Below the pieces are notes generated by a model. The model made no database searches. It was not told the origin of the DNA and saw only the letters and a list, made by a program, of their open reading frames with translations. From assembly GCF_036084755.1 (NCBI RefSeq), contig NZ_CP107968.1, positions 930,001-994,000 of the forward strand: a stretch of 64,000 nucleotides of DNA, written 5' to 3'. How positions within the stretch are numbered: the first letter of the stretch is position 1; each line of letters starts with the position of its first letter. The DNA is from Streptomyces sp. NBC_00370. Its GTDB lineage: Bacteria; Actinomycetota; Actinomycetes; Streptomycetales; Streptomycetaceae. This document shows positions 52,098-60,238 of the stretch, in pieces. Position numbers and translations under genes: made by a program.

Positions 52098-52112
52098 GCG
52101 GGACCCGGTGGA

Positions 52113-52841
52113 TCAGCCGAACAGGCCGTCCAGCCGGCTCTGCCAGGCGCTCTCGATCTGTTTGGCGTCGGCGCCCGGGGCGAAGTCGTGCACGGAGACC
52201 CCGACCGGCGCGCCCCAGTGGTTCCTGCCGAACAGCCGGTACATCGCGTCGTCGGTGCGCAGTCCGAGGAAGTACGCGTTGCGGAAGTCGACCACGGCGT
52301 CGCCGCTCCGGCCGCCGGGCACCGCGAACGTCACCGTGTCACCCTCCGCCGCCTCGTCCGGCACCCCGAGGCCCCGGACAGCCGCGTCGAAGGCATCCTT
52401 CGCCGTGGCGGCCGCAGGTCCGTCGACCGACCCGTACGTGGCAGCGCGGCCGGTGAAGTGCAGCAAGTACTGGCGCAGGGTGTGCAGGTAGAAGTCGGTG
52501 TGCTTGTCGGCGCCGTCGTACTGGTTCTCCCAGTCGTCGACGAAGATGCCGCTGTGCACGTAACGCACCCATGAACCGCCTCCCTCCCGCGGCTCGATGA
52601 CATGGTCGAGCTGGTTGACCGTCTGCTGGTCCATGCCCTCCACGTTCTCGGTCCGCGCGGTCAGCCGGCGCTCCGGCTGCCACGCGGTGACCGTGCCGCC
52701 GAACGGCGCGGCGCCGCCCTCGCGGTGCTCGTACTCCAGGGGCCACAGCCAGGCGGCCGTGCCGGCGGTGATCGCGGCCCAGACCTCGGCGGGGCTCGCC
52801 TCGACCTCGAACTCGCGGACGATCTCAAATTCCTTCGACAT
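52113..52841 (-). CDS. SRPBCC/AHSA1-domain protein paired with ArsR regulator
   Basis: The 242-residue protein has an AHSA1-like SRPBCC fold in its first 150 residues (IVREFEVEASPAEVWAAITA, YEHREGGAAPFGGTVTAWQP, YDGADKHTDFYLHTLRQYLL) and a further 90-residue domain (VDFRNAYFLGLRTDDAMYRL). Proteins of this sort are commonly encoded right after an ArsR gene. Its start lies 17 bp inside the end of the ArsR gene, so translation is coupled. Ligand unknown. Confidence 0.85.
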   Translation of the reverse strand: MSKEFEIVREFEVEASPAEVWAAITAGTAAWLWPLEYEHREGGAAPFGGTVTAWQPERRLTARTENVEGMDQQTVNQLDHVIEPREGGGSWVRYVHSGIFVDDWENQYDGADKHTDFYLHTLRQYLLHFTGRAATYGSVDGPAAATAKDAFDAAVRGLGVPDEAAEGDTVTFAVPGGRSGDAVVDFRNAYFLGLRTDDAMYRLFGRNHWGAPVGVSVHDFAPGADAKQIESAWQSRLDGLFG

Positions 52842-53547
52842 GGTTCCTCCTCCGACCGGACTCCTCGGCCGGCTGGTCGCCCGGCTCTTGGCTGAGTTCG
52901 CCGGTGGTTCTGGCAGTGGTTTCGACGGTGTTGTCGGCGGTGGGTCCGGCAGTGGTTTCGGCGGTGGGTTTGACGGTGGGATGCAGCGCGACGACGATCC
53001 GGTGGTCCCGGCCGCCCTCGGCGTCCGCCGTGTGGTACTTCGCCACCAGCGCCCCGACGCCCCGGGTCAACTCCTCGACGAACGCGGCCCGGTCGGCCGC
53101 GGAGGCGAACCGGACCTCACCGTCGAGCGCATAGGTGGCGAGGCGTTTGCGGGCCTTGGCGGCGCCGGTGATGAGCGTGCCCACGTCGCGTACGAGGCGG
53201 GCGGCGACGGCGAGCATCCAGCGGGCGGAGAGCTGGTCGCGGAAGCGGTCCGGGTCGGGCTGGACCGCCGCGAGGGCGAGCGGCGAGATGACGTACGAGG
53301 CGGCGGTCGCCCGCATCAGCCGCTCCGTGACGTTGCCCTTCCTGCGCTCGCCGGCCAGCTCCACCAGGTGGTGCCGCTCCAGCGCTTTGAGGTGGTAGTT
53401 CACCTTCTGGCGCGGCAGTCCGACCCGGCCGGCCAGCATCGTCGCCGACGCGGGTCCCACCGCCAGCTCGGCGAGCAGCCGCGCCCGTACAGGGTCCAGT
53501 GAGACGGCTGCCGCCGTCGCGTCCTCGATCACGGTCACGTCCAACAT
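52825..53547 (-). CDS. ArsR-family winged-helix regulator
   Basis: The 240-residue protein has the ArsR HTH (VRARLLAELAVGPASATMLA, LPRQKVNYHLKALERHHLVE) without metal-binding cysteines, then a helical domain, and a low-complexity tail of Thr/Glu/Ala/Pro repeats (TAETTAGPTADNTVETTART). It likely regulates itself and the SRPBCC gene that overlaps its 3' end. An 11-bp inverted repeat lies just before its start codon. Confidence 0.87.
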   Translation of the reverse strand: MLDVTVIEDATAAAVSLDPVRARLLAELAVGPASATMLAGRVGLPRQKVNYHLKALERHHLVELAGERRKGNVTERLMRATAASYVISPLALAAVQPDPDRFRDQLSARWMLAVAARLVRDVGTLITGAAKARKRLATYALDGEVRFASAADRAAFVEELTRGVGALVAKYHTADAEGGRDHRIVVALHPTVKPTAETTAGPTADNTVETTARTTGELSQEPGDQPAEESGRRRNHVEGI

Positions 53548-53555
53548 GACTCCAC

Positions 53556-53607
53556 CGTCTCACCGAACACTTTTTTTGTCCAGACACATTTGATTGTCGG
53601 TGAGACG
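53556..53607. promoter_or_regulatory. Long inverted repeat upstream of the ArsR gene
   Basis: CGTCTCACCGA (53556-53566) and TCGGTGAGACG (53597-53607) are perfect 11-bp arms around a 30-bp AT-rich centre. That centre holds the 10-bp palindrome TGTCCAGACA (53577-53586), a likely binding site for the ArsR dimer. Confidence 0.6.
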
Positions 53608-53693
53608 ACCCGGCGCGCGCTTCCCGTTTGATCGCGCCACCGGGGGCACACGGGAGACAGCCTTTATCCGGGACTTACAGGGAGGGGTGTGGC

Positions 53694-54053
53694 GTGACGC
53701 CCACACAGAAGAACGGGATGGCGATCGCGGCACTGACACTGGGGATCGTGTCGTGCGTGCTGTTCTGGACGGTGATCGGCGGGATCGTCCTCGGCATCAT
53801 CGCCATCGTGCTCGGCATCATCGCGGCGCGCCGGGCCAGGGGCGGCCAGGCACCGCATCGCACCATGGCGATCGTCGGCGCCGTGCTGGGCGCGCTGGGT
53901 CTGATCGTCTCCGGGGTGCTCGTCGCGATCGGCGCCTCCATCCTGAACTCGGACGACTTCAAGAACTACAACGACTGTGTGCAGCACGCGAACAGCCAGT
54001 CCGACAAGGACCAGTGTGCGAAGGACTACTCGCACGACGTGAAGGACGACTGA
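53694..54053 (+). CDS. DUF4190 membrane protein
   Basis: The 119-residue protein has two membrane helices (MAIAALTLGIVSCVLFWTVI with GIVLGIIAIVLGIIAARRAR, and AIVGAVLGALGLIVSGVLVA), the pattern of DUF4190, and a charged C-terminal tail with two cysteines (YNDCVQHANSQSDKDQCAKD) that may form a disulfide outside the cell. Function unknown. Start GTG 53694 has GGGAGGGG upstream. Confidence 0.82.
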   Translation: MTPTQKNGMAIAALTLGIVSCVLFWTVIGGIVLGIIAIVLGIIAARRARGGQAPHRTMAIVGAVLGALGLIVSGVLVAIGASILNSDDFKNYNDCVQHANSQSDKDQCAKDYSHDVKDD

Positions 54054-54098
54054 CCCGGACGACCAAGCCGGACGACTGACCCAACTGGGCAGTTACGC

Positions 54099-54135
54099 AA
54101 GGGGGGTTCGGGCCTGACCGGTCCGAACCCCCCTT
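54099..54135. terminator. Bidirectional terminator between DUF4190 and NAD kinase genes
   Basis: AAGGGGGGTTCGG pairs with CCGAACCCCCCTT (13 bp) over an 11-base loop. The TT and AA ends suit termination in both directions. Confidence 0.85.
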
Positions 54136-54138
54136 GTC

Positions 54139-55200
54139 TCACACCTCGTCGGCCGGCGGCATCCGCAGATGCGCCAGGTCCTCGGGGACGGGTCCGTCGG
54201 GCCGGAACAGCGGGGCCGACTGGCCGTCGGCCGCCGTCGCCGGCGCGTCGGTGAGCCGGAACCGGTCGCGGAGCCTGGTGTAGAAGTCGGTGGGCCCCAG
54301 CCGGATCAGCCGCAGCCGGTACTTGGCCCCGTACACCCCCACCCAGTCCCCCGGCTTCAGCACCCCGCGCAGCTGCCCGTCGATACTGAGCGCCGCGTCG
54401 CCCGAGTGCGGCAGCACCCGCAGCGCGACCGGTTCGTCGGGGGCGGCGACGACGGTCCTGCCGAACGTCATGTGCGGCGCCACCGGGGTGAAGACCACCG
54501 CGTCCATGTGCGGGGAGAGCACGGGCCCGCCCGCCGCGAAGCTGTACGCCGTGGAGCCCGTCGGGGTGGCCACGATGACCGCGTCCGCCGAGTACGAGGC
54601 GAGCAGCCGCCCCGCGATGTAGACGCCGAGGCTGACCTGCCGGTCGCGCGCCAGCTTCTCCAGTACGACGTCGTTGAGCGCGATGGCGTCGAGCGCCATC
54701 CCCCAGCCCTCGCCGCCCGCGACGTCGGGGCGGACTTCGGGCGGCGGCAGCGCGGGGCCGCGGCCGTAGCGCAGCAGGGCCTCCATCGCGGTCGGGATCT
54801 CCAGCGGCCTCGACGACCGCATGGCCAGCGTCATCCGCGCCTCGACCGTGGCCCTGCCCTCATGCACGGCGTCCAGGGCCCGCCCCACGTCGTTGGCGGG
54901 CACCTCGGTGAGGAAGCCGACGCGGCCGAGGTCGACGCCGAGCACGGCCGCGTCGCTCTTGGCCGCTATCCGCGCGCCCCGCAGGAAGGTCCCGTCGCCG
55001 CCGAGGGTGACGACGAGGTCGGGATTGCCGGCCGCGACCGCCTCCTCCTGGCCGCCGTGCCGTGGTTCGTGGTCCTTCCAGACGTCGATCTCCTTGCACG
55101 GGATGCCGTGGGACAGGCACCAGTCATGGACGACGTCGGCGGCCTCCACGGCCGCGGGACGGCCCTGATGGACCACGACACCCACACGTTGCACTGGCAT
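54139..55200 (-). CDS. nadK: NAD(+) kinase
   Basis: The 353-residue protein is an NAD kinase: LVVTLGGDGTFLRGARIAAK with the GGDG motif, VLGVDLGRVGFLTE, the NE/D-like ALNDVVLEKLARDRQV, and TPTGSTAYSFAAGGPVLSP. It phosphorylates NAD+ with ATP or polyphosphate to give NADP+. It is longer than the housekeeping enzyme because of an insert around residues 130-160 and a C-terminal tail, so it could be a second, stress-linked copy. ATG 55200 is the family start. Confidence 0.92.
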   Translation of the reverse strand: MPVQRVGVVVHQGRPAAVEAADVVHDWCLSHGIPCKEIDVWKDHEPRHGGQEEAVAAGNPDLVVTLGGDGTFLRGARIAAKSDAAVLGVDLGRVGFLTEVPANDVGRALDAVHEGRATVEARMTLAMRSSRPLEIPTAMEALLRYGRGPALPPPEVRPDVAGGEGWGMALDAIALNDVVLEKLARDRQVSLGVYIAGRLLASYSADAVIVATPTGSTAYSFAAGGPVLSPHMDAVVFTPVAPHMTFGRTVVAAPDEPVALRVLPHSGDAALSIDGQLRGVLKPGDWVGVYGAKYRLRLIRLGPTDFYTRLRDRFRLTDAPATAADGQSAPLFRPDGPVPEDLAHLRMPPADEV

Positions 55201-55500
55201 ATCGGCGCTCTCCTCGGCAGTCGCGGCGTCTCAGCAGTCAAGGATCACCGAAGACCCGGCGGCTGACACGGCGCGCCGCGTTCCGGTTCCCCGTTCACCC
55301 GAATGGCGGAGTGCGGAACGAGCCGGTGGCAGGGCGTGGATCCCGTCCGGGCGGCGGGCACGGGCGGTCCCCGCCGCCCGTGCGTGCCGTCTGCGGTTGC
55401 CTTACCCACCGGGGCGAGGCGCGATGGACGTATGCGCGCCTGACTCCGAGGGGACCGCTCCCTTGGACGCGCTCCCCCACGCAGCAAGGAGTGATGGCAG
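55201..55500. other. Intergenic region without a visible gene
   Basis: This 300-bp divergent region holds no coding stretch that I trust and no strong palindrome. Promoters for the NAD kinase and PRC-barrel genes should lie here. Confidence 0.4.
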
Positions 55501-56472
55501 ATGTCAGCCGATGGCGTCTTCAACAACCCCGGTGAGCTGAACGGCTTGACCGCCTACGACAGGGACGGTGACAAGATCGGCAACGTCGGCCAGGTCTATG
55601 TCGACGACCGCACCGGCCGCGCCGAGTGGGTCACCGTGAAAACCGGTCTCTTCGGTATGAAGGAGAGCCTGGTCCCGCTGTCCGGTGCCCGGCGCACCGG
55701 CGAGGGGCTGCATGTGGCCCACCCCAAGGAAACCGTCAAGGACGCCCCGCGCCTGGACGCCGACGAGCATCTGGACGCCGCCCAGGAGCGTGAGCTCTAC
55801 GAGCACTACGGCCTCACCGGCGCCGGCGCCGGCATGAGCTCCGGCATGGCCGGGGCCAAGGGCACGGACACCACCAAGGACACCGGCGGGACGACCGGCA
55901 CCGGCATGGCCGCCGGCGCGGGTGCGGGCGCGGGTGCGGCCGGTGGCGTGGCCGGCGGTGTGGACGCGGGTACCAGCACCGGCCGTGGTGCGGGTACGGC
56001 CAAGTCCGAGGGCGTCGGCATGGGCTTCGCGGACGCCGACATGACCGGCACCGGCGACCACCGCAGGGGCGAGGAGCTGATCCGGTCGGAGGAGCAGCTG
56101 CACGTCGGTACCGAGGAGCACGAGAGCGGCCGGGCCCGGCTGCGCAAGGTCGTCGTGACGGAGAACATCACCACGACCGTGCCGGTCAGCCACGAAGAGG
56201 TACGGGTCATCCACGAGCCGATCACGGACGGCGACCGCACGAAGGGCCGTATCGGCGAGGCCGAGACCCAGGTGACGCTGCACGCCGAGCAGCCGGTCGT
56301 ACGCAAGGAGACCGTCGCGGTCGAGCGGGTGCGCATGGAGACCGAGAAGGTCACCGAGCAGCAGGAGGTCTCCTCCGAGGTCCGCAAGGAGCAGATCGAG
56401 TACGACTCGGGCCAGGAGGGCGACGAGATGGGCGGCAAGGACATGGGCGGCAAGCGCGGTCCCCGTCACTGA
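55501..56472 (+). CDS. PRC-barrel and DUF2382 (YsnF-like) stress protein
   Basis: The 323-residue protein has an N-terminal PRC barrel (LTAYDRDGDKIGNVGQVYVD, then AEWVTVKTGLFGMKESLVPL), a low-complexity Gly/Ala/Thr middle (repeats of GAGAG and TGT), and a C-terminal DUF2382 domain (ELIRSEEQLHVGTEEHESG, VVVTENITTTVPVSHEEVRV, EQPVVRKETVAVERVRME). The family is widespread in desiccation- and radiation-tolerant bacteria and is treated as a general stress protein; its biochemistry is not known. AAGGAG lies upstream of ATG 55501. Confidence 0.87.
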   Translation: MSADGVFNNPGELNGLTAYDRDGDKIGNVGQVYVDDRTGRAEWVTVKTGLFGMKESLVPLSGARRTGEGLHVAHPKETVKDAPRLDADEHLDAAQERELYEHYGLTGAGAGMSSGMAGAKGTDTTKDTGGTTGTGMAAGAGAGAGAAGGVAGGVDAGTSTGRGAGTAKSEGVGMGFADADMTGTGDHRRGEELIRSEEQLHVGTEEHESGRARLRKVVVTENITTTVPVSHEEVRVIHEPITDGDRTKGRIGEAETQVTLHAEQPVVRKETVAVERVRMETEKVTEQQEVSSEVRKEQIEYDSGQEGDEMGGKDMGGKRGPRH

Positions 56473-56670
56473 CGCCTGTCCCGCCACCACACCTGGCATG
56501 CCTCCGTGCCCCCGTCGGCCACCGACCGTGGCCGGCGGGGGCGCGCGCCGTCCAGGGGCGCTTCGGGTCCCGCCCGGGTGCGGGGGCGAAGACGGGGGTG
56601 GGGGTGCGGGGGCGAAGATGAGTACCCGCGCGCTCCCGTGCCGTGGTGTGCCCCTTTAATGTGGCTGCCC

Positions 56671-58332
56671 ATGGAGAGCTTGGATCCTTCGGACCCGCGG
56701 GTCATCGGCGGATATCCGCTGTACGGCAGGCTCGGCGCCGGCGGCATGGGACAGGTGTACCTCGCGCGTACGCCGTCGGGCAGGCCGCTCGCGCTGAAGA
56801 CGCTGCGGTCCGAGTTCGGCGCCGACGACGGCTTCGCCGAACGGTTCGACCGGGAGATACGCAACGCCGACCGGGTGCGGTCGCCGTGGACCGTGACCGT
56901 CGTCGACTACAGCCCGCCCGGCGCCCGGCCGCAGTGGCTGGCCACCGAGTACGTGGCCGCGCCCTCGCTCGCGGACCGGGTGGAGCGCAACGGGCCGCTG
57001 CCGCCGGCCGCCGCGCTGTCACTGGCCGCCGAACTGTGCCAGGCGCTGCGCGCGGTGCACGCGGCGGGGCTCAGCCACCGCGACATCAAGCCGTCGAACA
57101 TCCTGCTCGGCGGTGAGCGGCCGCTGCTCATCGACTTCGGCATCGCGCGTGCCGCCGACGACTCCCGGCACACCAGGACCGGTGGTGTCATCGGCTCGCC
57201 GGGCTATCTCGCGCCCGAGCAGGCGACGTCGGGCAGTTCGGCGGAGCCCGGCGACCTGTTCTCGCTCGCCGCCGTGCTGGTGTACGCGGCGACCGGCCGC
57301 AGCCCGTTCTCCCGTCCGGGAGAGACGCCGTCGGCCCCCGCGCTGCTGTACCGGATCGTGCACGAGGAACCCGCCCTGGACGGCCTGCCCGATCCGCTGG
57401 GAGCGCTGCTGCGCGGCTGTCTGGCCAAGGAACCCGAGCGACGCCCCACGGCGGCCGCCGCGGGCGCGCTGCTGGAGCGCGCGGGGCAGCCGGCGGGCCG
57501 GTGGCCGTCCGTACTGCCGGACGGCCTCGCGGCCGAGCTGCGGGCGCGTGAGCAGGCGATGCGCCAGGCGTTCGCGGAGGCAGGGGCCGGGGACGGTACG
57601 GGCGCGCCGCCGGCTCCCGCGTACCCGTCGGCGCCGCCGTACGCCGCGACGTACCCGCAGCCGGGGCCGTACAGCCAACCGGCCGCGTACACCCCGCCTG
57701 CGCCCTACACCCAGCCGGGGCCGTACAACGGGCCCGGTCCGTACACCGGGCCCGGGGCGCCCGCAGGGCCCGCACGGCGTGGCGCGGGGCGTCGGTGGGC
57801 CGCCCTGCTGGCCGGCGGTGTGCTTGTCGCCGCCGCTGTCGCCTTCGTACTCGTACAGACCCAGAACGGCGACGACGACGGATCGTCGGACGGCGCGGGG
57901 GGCGGCGGATCGTCCTCGTCCCCCTCGGCGTCGTCACCGGCGTCGGCGGACGCGGGTGACGCGCTGCCGGCGTCCTGGGTCGGCCACTGGTCGGGCACGG
58001 GTCCGGGGACGGCTCAGGTAGGCCGCTTCCATGTCGCCCTGACGCTGCACGCGGCCGACCTCGGACAGCTCGTGGGCAGTCAGGTCAGCGATGTCGACGC
58101 GGCGGGGACGGACATCAACGTCGGCTGCACGGAGGCGCTGAAGCTGACCGAGGTCCACCCGACGTCGATGGTGTTCGAGGCGGTCACCGCCCATCCGACG
58201 GACCCGGCGACCAACGAGACATGCCCCACGGACCACATCTACGTGATCACGATGAAGGACACGGACACCCTCGCCCTGGAGGCCGAGGGTGCCCAGTCCG
58301 CCGGGTCCCCTGCCACCCTGACCCGCGACTGA
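56671..58332 (+). CDS. Membrane-anchored Ser/Thr protein kinase with extracytoplasmic domain
   Basis: The 553-residue protein has a PknB-like kinase domain (residues about 15-275) with YGRLGAGGMGQVYLA, LALKTLRSEFG, LSHRDIKPSNILL, LLIDFGIARA and YLAPEQA. A proline/tyrosine-rich linker of GPY repeats follows. One membrane helix (ALLAGGVLVAAAVAFVLV) leads to an extracytoplasmic domain of about 150 residues that begins after a Ser/Gly/Asp stretch (ASWVGHWSGTGPG) and has two cysteines. That outer domain may sense a wall or solute signal. ATG 56671 is preferred, with ATG 56659 possible; neither has a strong ribosome site. Confidence 0.88.
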   Translation: MESLDPSDPRVIGGYPLYGRLGAGGMGQVYLARTPSGRPLALKTLRSEFGADDGFAERFDREIRNADRVRSPWTVTVVDYSPPGARPQWLATEYVAAPSLADRVERNGPLPPAAALSLAAELCQALRAVHAAGLSHRDIKPSNILLGGERPLLIDFGIARAADDSRHTRTGGVIGSPGYLAPEQATSGSSAEPGDLFSLAAVLVYAATGRSPFSRPGETPSAPALLYRIVHEEPALDGLPDPLGALLRGCLAKEPERRPTAAAAGALLERAGQPAGRWPSVLPDGLAAELRAREQAMRQAFAEAGAGDGTGAPPAPAYPSAPPYAATYPQPGPYSQPAAYTPPAPYTQPGPYNGPGPYTGPGAPAGPARRGAGRRWAALLAGGVLVAAAVAFVLVQTQNGDDDGSSDGAGGGGSSSSPSASSPASADAGDALPASWVGHWSGTGPGTAQVGRFHVALTLHAADLGQLVGSQVSDVDAAGTDINVGCTEALKLTEVHPTSMVFEAVTAHPTDPATNETCPTDHIYVITMKDTDTLALEAEGAQSAGSPATLTRD

Positions 58333-58336
58333 ACCG

Positions 58337-59338
58337 TCAGGCCGCCGCCTCCTCCGCCAGCAGCCGGTCGATCTCGGCGAGTTCGGACTCGCTGAGGGCG
58401 GGCGCTTCGAGCGCGCCGAGGTTCTGTTCGAGCTGGGTGACGCTGCTGGCGCCGATGAGCACGGAGGTGACGCGCGTGTCGCGCAGCCCCCAGGCGAGGG
58501 CGAGTTGCGCGAGGGACTGACCGCGCTGCCCGGCGAACTTGTTCAGGGCGTGCAGCAGGGCGAGCCGCTCGTCCGTGAGCACATCGCTCTTGAGGAAGTG
58601 GCCGACCGCCATCCGGGAGTCGGCCGGAATGCCGTTGAGGTAACGGTCCGTCAACTGCCCCTGGGCGAGCGGCGAGAAGGCGATGACTCCGGCGCCCGCC
58701 TCGGCCGACGCCGCGATCAGCCCGTTCTCGATGTCGCGGTTGAGCAGGGAGTAGGGGTGCTGGTTGATCAGCAGCGGGGTGCCCAGCTCCTTCAACAGGG
58801 CGGCGGCGCGGGTCATCTGCTCGGTGCTGTAGTTCGACAGGCCCACGTAGAGGGCCTTGCCCTGCCGTACCGCCGAGGCGAGTGCCCCGACCGTCTCCTC
58901 GATCGGTGTCCCGGGGTCCGGCCGGTGGGAGTAGAAGAGGTCCACGTAGTCGAGGTTGGTGCGGCGCAGGGTCTGGTCCAGGCTGGCCAGGATGTGCTTG
59001 CGCGAGCCCCATTCGCCGTACGGGCCCGGCCACATGTCGTAGCCGGCCTTGCTCGCGACGAACAGCTCGTCGCGGTACGGCCGGAAGTCCTGGTCGTACA
59101 GCACACCGAAGTTGGCCTCGGCGCTGCCGTAGGGCGGACCGTAGTTGTTCGCCATGTCTATGTGGCTGACGCCGAGGTCGAAGGCGCGGCGCAGGACGGC
59201 ACGCTGGGTCTCCAGCGGGCTGGTGTCCCCGAAGTTGTGCCAGATGCCCAGCGAGACCTTCGGGAGCAGCACTCCGCTGTGGCCGCTGCGCTGGTACTGC
59301 ATACCGGAGTAGCGCTCGTCGGCAGCGAGGTAGGTCAT
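58337..59338 (-). CDS. Aldo/keto reductase of the AKR14 (YghZ) group
   Basis: The 333-residue protein is close to YghZ/L-glyceraldehyde 3-phosphate reductase: LPKVSLGIWHNFGD, ANNYGPPYGSAEANFG, VASKAGYDMWPGPYGEWGSR, DYVDLFYSHRPDPGTP, and SPLAQGQLTDRYLNGIP. It reduces small aldehydes such as methylglyoxal with NADPH. The start ATG 59338 fits the family. A promoter with TTGACC and TACATT lies upstream. Its stop is 4 bp from the stop of the convergent kinase gene. Confidence 0.92.
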   Translation of the reverse strand: MTYLAADERYSGMQYQRSGHSGVLLPKVSLGIWHNFGDTSPLETQRAVLRRAFDLGVSHIDMANNYGPPYGSAEANFGVLYDQDFRPYRDELFVASKAGYDMWPGPYGEWGSRKHILASLDQTLRRTNLDYVDLFYSHRPDPGTPIEETVGALASAVRQGKALYVGLSNYSTEQMTRAAALLKELGTPLLINQHPYSLLNRDIENGLIAASAEAGAGVIAFSPLAQGQLTDRYLNGIPADSRMAVGHFLKSDVLTDERLALLHALNKFAGQRGQSLAQLALAWGLRDTRVTSVLIGASSVTQLEQNLGALEAPALSESELAEIDRLLAEEAAA

Positions 59339-59398
59339 GTCCGTCCTTGTGTGTCGGGGATGCGCGGACCGGTCGAAGCGACGGCCCGCACGACTCTC

Positions 59399-59428
59399 AA
59401 TGTAGAAAGCGGTTACTACCAAGGTCAA
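59399..59428 (-). promoter_or_regulatory. Housekeeping-type promoter of the AKR14 gene
   Basis: On the leftward strand TTGACC (59428-59423) and TACATT (59404-59399) are 18 bp apart, 61 bp before the start codon. Confidence 0.6.
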
Positions 59429-59495
59429 CGGCTGAGGCCGGGAGATCGGACTCATACACTCCGAGTCCTGGTTCCGTCGGCACCCCCATGAGCGC

Positions 59496-59511
59496 GTTCA
59501 CTATGTCGAAC
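59496..59511. promoter_or_regulatory. GTTC-N8-GAAC operator upstream of the XRE-cupin gene
   Basis: GTTC and GAAC arms flank 8 bp (ACTATGTC). It lies just before a candidate -10 (TACACT, 59531-59536), covering the -35 position. The same arrangement recurs at 60211-60226 in front of the operon (GTTC-GCTTTACA-GAAC), with CT and T conserved in the spacer. Confidence 0.6.
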
Positions 59512-59570
59512 GGACCTGGTGCGTCATCCCTACACTGCAACGACCATTATCGACAGCCGAAGGAGCCCGC

Positions 59571-60164
59571 GTGAAGTCCCCCAACAGTTCGGTCAGGGAC
59601 GTTCTGGCCGCCAATCTGCGGCGGGAGAGGACCCGGCGCGGACTGTCGCTCTCCGAGCTGTCACGGCTGTCCAAGATCGGCAAGGCCACGCTGTCACAGC
59701 TGGAGTCGGCGACCGGCAACCCGACCATCGAGACGGTCTTCAGCCTGTCCCGCGCCCTGGAGCTGCCGATCTCGGACCTGCTCGACACCCAGTACGCGGA
59801 CGCCGTGACGGTGGTGCGCGCGGCGGAGACCGATGTACTGAGCGGCGCGGGCGTCGACCTGCGGGCACTGCGGCGGATCGAGGCCGGCGGTGTCATCATG
59901 GAGGTCTACGACCAGCAGGTGCGCGACGGGTCGCGGCAGCCCTCGCTCGGGCACGCGGGCACCGAGCACACCGTCGTCCAGGCGGGCCGGCTGAACGTGG
60001 AGGTGGACGGCCACCGGCTGGAGCTGGGGCCGGGCGACTACGTCTCGTTCGACGGTTCGCTGCCGCACTGCTACAGCGCCCCCGAAGGTCCGGTGCGTTC
60101 GGTGCTGCTGCTCCAGTACCGGTCGGGCAGTGACCAGCCGCAGCCGCCGGGCGCCCCGCACTAG
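59571..60164 (+). CDS. XRE-family regulator with cupin sensor domain
   Basis: The 197-residue protein has a Cro/cI-type HTH (LRRERTRRGLSLSELSRLS, KATLSQLESATGNPTIETVF) and a C-terminal cupin barrel (HTVVQAGRLNVEVDGHRLEL, GPGDYVSFDGSLPHCYSAPE). Such regulators sense a small metabolite through the cupin. GTG 59571 has AAGGAG upstream. It precedes the catabolic operon by 74 bp on the same strand and has an operator-like repeat in its own promoter, so control of both by this protein is likely. Confidence 0.88.
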   Translation: MKSPNSSVRDVLAANLRRERTRRGLSLSELSRLSKIGKATLSQLESATGNPTIETVFSLSRALELPISDLLDTQYADAVTVVRAAETDVLSGAGVDLRALRRIEAGGVIMEVYDQQVRDGSRQPSLGHAGTEHTVVQAGRLNVEVDGHRLELGPGDYVSFDGSLPHCYSAPEGPVRSVLLLQYRSGSDQPQPPGAPH

Positions 60165-60174
60165 CCAGGGTGCG

Positions 60175-60203
60175 TTGACACGCTCCGGACGGCCCCATAC
60201 GCT
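60175..60203 (+). promoter_or_regulatory. Strong promoter of the hydroxyproline-type operon
   Basis: TTGACA (60175-60180) and TACGCT (60198-60203) are 17 bp apart, an almost ideal housekeeping sigma promoter, 36 bp before the first gene. Confidence 0.75.
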
Positions 60204-60210
60204 CAAGACC

Positions 60211-60226
60211 GTTCGCTTTACAGAAC
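60211..60226. promoter_or_regulatory. GTTC-N8-GAAC operator at the start of the operon
   Basis: The repeat lies directly downstream of the -10 box, near the transcription start, where a bound regulator would block RNA polymerase. It matches the site upstream of the XRE-cupin gene. Confidence 0.6.
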
Positions 60227-60238
60227 AGTGGAGGACGG

